Source: CADEDH01 sp965263455 (lineage in GTDB: Bacteria; Actinomycetota; Acidimicrobiia; Acidimicrobiales; SZUA-35). From it: a stretch of 64,000 bases of DNA. Both the position numbers and the translations under genes were made by a program. The DNA lies in NCBI GenBank assembly GCA_965263455.1, contig CBDHHN010000004.1, positions 1,922,001-1,986,000 on the forward strand, in the 5' to 3' direction. Shown here one piece after another: positions 61,647 through 64,000 of the stretch. How positions within the stretch are numbered: the stretch's first letter is position 1; the number at the start of each line of letters is the position of its first letter. The notes under the pieces are model-generated. The model was not told the origin of the DNA, did not search any database, and was given only the letters and a program-made list of their open reading frames with translations.

Positions 61647-62117
61647 TCAGATCTTCGACAGGATCTCGGCCGCGTGGTCGGCGGTGCGGGGCCGCTTGAA
61701 GACGTGCTTGATCACACCGTCACCGTCGATCAGGAACGTGGTCCGTTGGAGTCCCTGATAGGTCTTGCCGTAGTTCTTCTTCTCGCCCCACACCCCATAG
61801 GCCTCGATGAGCTCGCGGTCGGGGTCGGCGATCAGGGGGAAGGGCAGCTCGTGGTTGGCCGAGAACTTCTCGTGGCTCTCGTCGGAGTCCGGCGACACAC
61901 CGACCACCGAGATGCCGTGCTCGGCCAACTGCTCCAGGTTGTCCCGCAGGTTGCAGGCCTGCTTGGTGCAGCCGGGGGTGGCGTCCTTCGGATAGAAGTA
62001 CAACGCCAACAGGCCACCCCGGTAGTCGCCGAGGCTCACGGTCCGGCCGTCGAAGGTCGTGGCGGTGAAGTCGGGGGCCTCGGTGCCGACGGCCAGGGGT
62101 GAGGGTGGTGCAGCCAT
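61647..62117 (-). CDS. bcp: Thiol peroxidase, peroxiredoxin Bcp family
   Basis: The 156-residue enzyme reduces hydroperoxides using thioredoxin. The peroxidatic Cys50 and resolving Cys55 lie in ATPGCTKQACNLRD, with FYPKD before and GVSPDS after, as in the atypical two-Cys BCP group. TATGCT (62124-62129, minus strand) ends 6 bases before the ATG, which suggests a leaderless message. Confidence 0.93.
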   Translation of the reverse strand: MAAPPSPLAVGTEAPDFTATTFDGRTVSLGDYRGGLLALYFYPKDATPGCTKQACNLRDNLEQLAEHGISVVGVSPDSDESHEKFSANHELPFPLIADPDRELIEAYGVWGEKKNYGKTYQGLQRTTFLIDGDGVIKHVFKRPRTADHAAEILSKI

Positions 62118-62141
62118 GGCCCGAGCATAGGGGCCGGCCGG

Positions 62142-63014
62142 TCAGTCGCCCCGAGGGGGCAACGGCACCAGCAGGGACGTACGCCGGAGGTAACGCTGGT
62201 AGTCGGGGTCATCGCCCCAGCGCTTCATCCCCCGTCGGGCCAGAAGCGGGATACCGCTGATGCGGGTCAGGAGGATGAACACGAACACCGGCGAGACGAG
62301 CACGGCCCAGCGCCAGCCCGAGAGGAGGGGGACGGCCATGATGGCCACCCCGGTCCACAGCGTGATCTCGCCGAAGTAGTTGGGGTGGCGCGACCAGGAC
62401 CACAGCCCGGTGTCGATGAAGCGACCGGCGTTGGCCGGGTCGGCCCGGAACCGGGTCTTCTGCTCGTCGGCCACGATCTCGATGGCCCAGCCGGCGGCCC
62501 ACACGACGAAGCCGACCACGGCCCAGGCGTCGAAGCCGACCCGCTCCTCGGCCGTGATGATGGCCAGGGCGGCCGCCGCCGTGAGGAACACCCACAGGCC
62601 CTGCAGCGTCCAGGTCATCAGAAACTGCCAGAAGTCCTGCTTCAGCTGGTCGAAGCGGCCGTCGCCCCCGTCGGCCGAGATCCGACGGAAGAGGAACAGA
62701 CCGAGGCGCTGGGCCCACACGATGACCATGAACGTCACCAGCCAGGCCCGGAGGTCGGGCGAGCCCGACAGGAACAGCGCGATCAGCACCGTCGTCAGGT
62801 AGGTGATCGACCCCGTCAGGTCGAAGAAGCGCTCGGTCGAGGCCAGGTACGAGGGGACGAAGACGGCCCAGTTGATCACGAAGGCCACCAACCCGGCCCA
62901 GGCGAAGGTCGACAGCGGTCCGGCCTGGGCGCTGCCGTCACTCCCGGCCCAGCCCAGGGCCAAGGCGATGAGGACGACGACGACGATGCTGGCGATGGAA
63001 CGTGCTGGTTTCAT
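62142..63014 (-). CDS. DUF1295 membrane protein (steroid 5-alpha-reductase-like)
   Basis: The 290-residue protein has about seven helices and the DUF1295 signature: FDLTGSITYLT, RLGLFLFRRI, RFDQLKQDFWQFL, and the conserved block GLWSWSRHPNYFGEITLWTG. Relatives reduce or methylate lipid-like substrates, though most are uncharacterised. AGGAGC precedes ATG 63014. It is 14 bases downstream of the dienelactone-hydrolase gene on the same strand. Confidence 0.88.
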   Translation of the reverse strand: MKPARSIASIVVVVLIALALGWAGSDGSAQAGPLSTFAWAGLVAFVINWAVFVPSYLASTERFFDLTGSITYLTTVLIALFLSGSPDLRAWLVTFMVIVWAQRLGLFLFRRISADGGDGRFDQLKQDFWQFLMTWTLQGLWVFLTAAAALAIITAEERVGFDAWAVVGFVVWAAGWAIEIVADEQKTRFRADPANAGRFIDTGLWSWSRHPNYFGEITLWTGVAIMAVPLLSGWRWAVLVSPVFVFILLTRISGIPLLARRGMKRWGDDPDYQRYLRRTSLLVPLPPRGD

Positions 63015-63027
63015 GGTTCGCTCCTGC

Positions 63028-63750
63028 TCACCACAGATGCCGTCGGAACATGGAGTGGACCCGCTCCCAGTGGAGTTCGCTGGCCTCACGGTTGTAGCGC
63101 TCGCCTGCCGGGGCGTAGCCGTGCACGGCCTCGGTGAACCAGTCGAGGGTGTAGGTCACCCCGGCGTCGTCGAGGGCCTGGCGCATGATGGGCACGTCGG
63201 ACTCGGGGGCGGTGGCGTCGTCGGCGCACCAACCGAAGTAGATCTCGGCCGCCACCGTGTCGAGGCCCTTGTGGGGGGAGTCGTCGGTGTCCTTGACCAG
63301 CCAGGCCCCGTGGATGGAGGCCACCGCCGCCACCCGCTCGGGCATGGCCCGGGCCAGGGAGATCACCAGGCCGCCACTCATGCAGAACCCGACGGCCCCG
63401 ACCTTGCCGTCGCCGGCGGCCGGGTCGTCGGCGGCCACCGCCAGCAGGGCCTCGGCGTCACCCAGGATGTTGGTCGGGTCGACCTGTCCCATCAGTTCCC
63501 GCCGGGCGTGCATGTCCTCGTCCGACAGACCGAACTCGCGGTAGGGGCCGCCCCGGTAGAAGAGGTACGGCATCATCACGTAGTAGCCGGCCGAGGCCAG
63601 GCGGGTGGCCATGTCGTGGAGGGCGGGCCGGATGCTGGGGGCGTCCATCAGGTAGAGCACCACGGGGTGGGGACCGTCGTTGGTCGGGTGCTTGATGAAG
63701 GTCTTCATCGACCCCTCGGCGGTGGCGATGTCGAGTTCCCGTTCGATCAT
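63028..63750 (-). CDS. Dienelactone hydrolase family protein
   Basis: The 240-residue protein has the DLH pattern: VLYLMDAPSIRP, a nucleophile elbow GFCMSGG with Cys123, an acid in FGWCADDATAP, and the catalytic His in AVHGYAP. It uses a Cys nucleophile as true dienelactone hydrolases do. ATG 63750 is preferred to longer frames, which add 77 residues unlike the family and overlap the divergent SDR gene. The native substrate is unknown. Confidence 0.88.
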   Translation of the reverse strand: MIERELDIATAEGSMKTFIKHPTNDGPHPVVLYLMDAPSIRPALHDMATRLASAGYYVMMPYLFYRGGPYREFGLSDEDMHARRELMGQVDPTNILGDAEALLAVAADDPAAGDGKVGAVGFCMSGGLVISLARAMPERVAAVASIHGAWLVKDTDDSPHKGLDTVAAEIYFGWCADDATAPESDVPIMRQALDDAGVTYTLDWFTEAVHGYAPAGERYNREASELHWERVHSMFRRHLW

Positions 63751-63817
63751 GGCGCCGAGTCTGGCACAGGGGCCCGGCGGTTCGCCGTGTCCGCCGGAGG
63801 CGGCTACACCGGTGGCC

Positions 63818-64000
63818 ATGTCGAGCCCTGAGCCCACGTCGTCGCCGTCGACCACCGCCGATCCCCCGCCCGATACGGACCGACGGGTGATCCTCATCAC
63901 CGGGGCCGGAACCGGCTTCGGCCGCGGCGCCGCGGTGGAGTTGGCCCGGAACGGCCACCACGTCATCGGGGGCACGCTCACCGCCGACGAGGCCCGGGCC
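63818..64000 (+). CDS. Short-chain dehydrogenase/reductase, cut by window edge
   Basis: The visible 61 residues begin with a Ser/Pro-rich leader and then VILITGAGTGFGRGAAVEL, the Rossmann nucleotide-binding motif TGxxxGxG of SDR enzymes. The gene continues beyond base 64000. It is divergent from the dienelactone-hydrolase gene. Confidence 0.8.
   Translation, partial: MSSPEPTSSPSTTADPPPDTDRRVILITGAGTGFGRGAAVELARNGHHVIGGTLTADEARA

Overview
The window is a contiguous piece of a very GC-rich (roughly 70% by eye) actinobacterial chromosome. The order holB-tmk-topA, then a DUF1998-type helicase divergent from a tad pilus cluster, is the arrangement known from Mycobacterium and relatives (the helicase/secretion neighborhood). 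The lysine-rich TopA tail, SARP/AfsR-like and LuxR-type large regulators, NhaA, TRAP and MmpL-like genes and many GTG/TTG starts point to a free-living aerobic actinobacterium, possibly of the class Acidimicrobiia; the genus cannot be fixed from the sequence.

Layout. 1-10.3 kb: the 3' part of an ABC exporter, small conserved proteins (DUF1294, DUF2853), a Na+/H+ antiporter overlapping a PstS-like gene, a fatty acid desaturase, an alpha/beta hydrolase and small membrane proteins. 10.35-14.39 kb: a small island of visibly lower GC, bounded by an intact tRNA-Thr(CGU) gene and a 51-52 bp imperfect repeat of its 3' half. It carries a chloramphenicol-phosphotransferase-like kinase, an HxlR regulator facing a membrane protein, and several unknown genes, but no integrase. 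14.4-21.1 kb: holB, tmk, topA, nhaA and an anti-sigma-type kinase. 21.1-22.7 kb: a two-part photolyase-like locus whose reading frame breaks inside a 15-bp minisatellite. 22.9-29.3 kb: the helicase and the tad cluster (tadZ-like, tadA, tadB, tadC, Flp-like pilin, tadE) with 4-base start/stop overlaps. 29.4-41 kb: an ABCG-like exporter with a small co-translated protein, a LuxR-type regulator, a TauD-type dioxygenase, an RND/MmpL transporter and a membrane-anchored HExxH peptidase. 41-46.3 kb: methyltransferase, hydrolase, GNAT and membrane proteins, including a His-rich lipoprotein and a decayed paralog fragment. 46.4-52.2 kb: a complete TRAP transporter next to an FMN alpha-hydroxy-acid oxidase and a glutamine-amidotransferase-like gene. 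52.3-56.2 kb: sensor kinase, response regulator, small membrane protein and acyl-CoA ligase in one tightly packed operon. 56.4-64 kb: a low-complexity, frame-broken papain-like gene ending in a (QP) peptide, a SARP/AfsR-like regulator, an AlaX-like editing protein, Bcp peroxiredoxin, a DUF1295 membrane protein, a dienelactone hydrolase and the start of an SDR gene.

Two themes run across the window. Many monocistronic or first genes have a TANNNT -10-like hexamer 6-8 bases before the start codon, which suggests leaderless transcription; operon-internal genes instead use ATGA/GTGA/TTGA overlaps or clear Shine-Dalgarno sites. Short tandem repeats with units of 6, 12 or 15 bp recur inside genes and coincide with two apparent frame breaks.
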